Below are positions 49,777-49,812 of a DNA stretch of 49,812 nt, piece by piece. Positions within the stretch are counted from its first letter, which is position 1. Each line of letters starts with the position of its first letter. This stretch comes from Kurthia gibsonii (lineage in GTDB: Bacteria; Bacillota; Bacilli; Bacillales_A; Planococcaceae): the NCBI RefSeq assembly GCF_006539985.1, contig NZ_BJOB01000018.1, positions 1-49,812 of the forward strand, in the 5' to 3' direction. Position numbers and translations under genes: made by a program. The notes below the pieces were generated by a model. The model was given only the letters and a program-made list of their open reading frames with translations. It did no database searches and was not told the DNA's origin.

Positions 49777-49812
49777 TTTGTTCATTCAGATCAATTTCCG
49801 CTTCGAAAAACG

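Noticed and set aside
1-49812. CRISPR array, tRNA or rRNA genes, prophage
   Set aside because: No regularly spaced identical repeats, no tRNA-like cloverleaf or rRNA blocks, and no phage structural or integrase genes were seen.

Overview
The window is an ordinary low-GC Firmicutes chromosome segment. Most genes have clear Bacillus subtilis counterparts (YeeI/YebC2, YfkJ-type phosphatase, P-type signal peptidase, PlsC, YebE, RlmA, MenA, YkkCD/GdnCD, KimA, Amj, BmrA, YvaK-type esterase, BrnQ), but gene order differs. Strong GGAGG-type ribosome sites, frequent TTG/GTG starts, intrinsic terminators and a menaquinone gene point to Bacillales, probably Planococcaceae (Kurthia/Lysinibacillus-like). 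That placement is an inference; there is no rRNA here. I see no tRNA, rRNA, CRISPR array or prophage. Coding is dense, and many convergent pairs share a bidirectional terminator whose stem reaches into the last codons.

Layout. 1-11 kb: AI-2E-type permease (partial), M3 oligopeptidase, two paralogous SEC-C proteins (2.4 and 10 kb), YdcF-like protein, YebC2 with a structured leader, low-molecular-weight phosphatase with signal peptidase I, an XRE regulator, PlsC ending at an in-frame amber codon, YebE, and a GTPase. 11-16.9 kb: VanZ-like protein, RlmA, MenA, a guanidine-I riboswitch controlling the two-subunit guanidinium exporter gdnCD, acetyltransferases, an EamA permease and a GyrI-like protein. 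17-20.4 kb: potassium importer KimA behind a c-di-AMP riboswitch, and an MFS permease directly upstream of it. 20.5-27.9 kb: a heme-stress block, hssRS then hrtBA with a direct repeat that fits an HssR box, facing cydDC (cytochrome bd assembly) whose upstream region has two ResD-like boxes. 28-37 kb: a secreted-type small protein, a twice-frameshifted acetyltransferase pseudogene, Amj lipid II flippase, a TRIC-type channel, a deoxyinosine DNA glycosylase, an LRR protein, a methyltransferase, a phosphatase, an unlisted 35-residue membrane peptide, LysE and a cold-shock protein with a long structured leader. 37-45 kb: hydroxyacyl-CoA dehydrogenase, BmrA, esterase, a YxeA-like protein, a divergent EamA/LysR pair and a DRE-TIM aldolase. 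45-49.8 kb: a three-gene unit pairing an FtsX-type permease with an ABC ATPase that has lost its catalytic residues, then BrnQ, and a chimeric remnant of an IS3-type element.

The most unusual items are the permease/pseudo-ATPase operon (45.0-47.6 kb), the IS3-derived chimeric gene with a ribosome-site-sequestering hairpin (49.3-49.8 kb), the amber-interrupted plsC, the 35-residue membrane peptide, and the SEC-C proteins with a C-terminal segment resembling a TFIIB/cyclin repeat. The riboswitches and the heme system belong to known classes.
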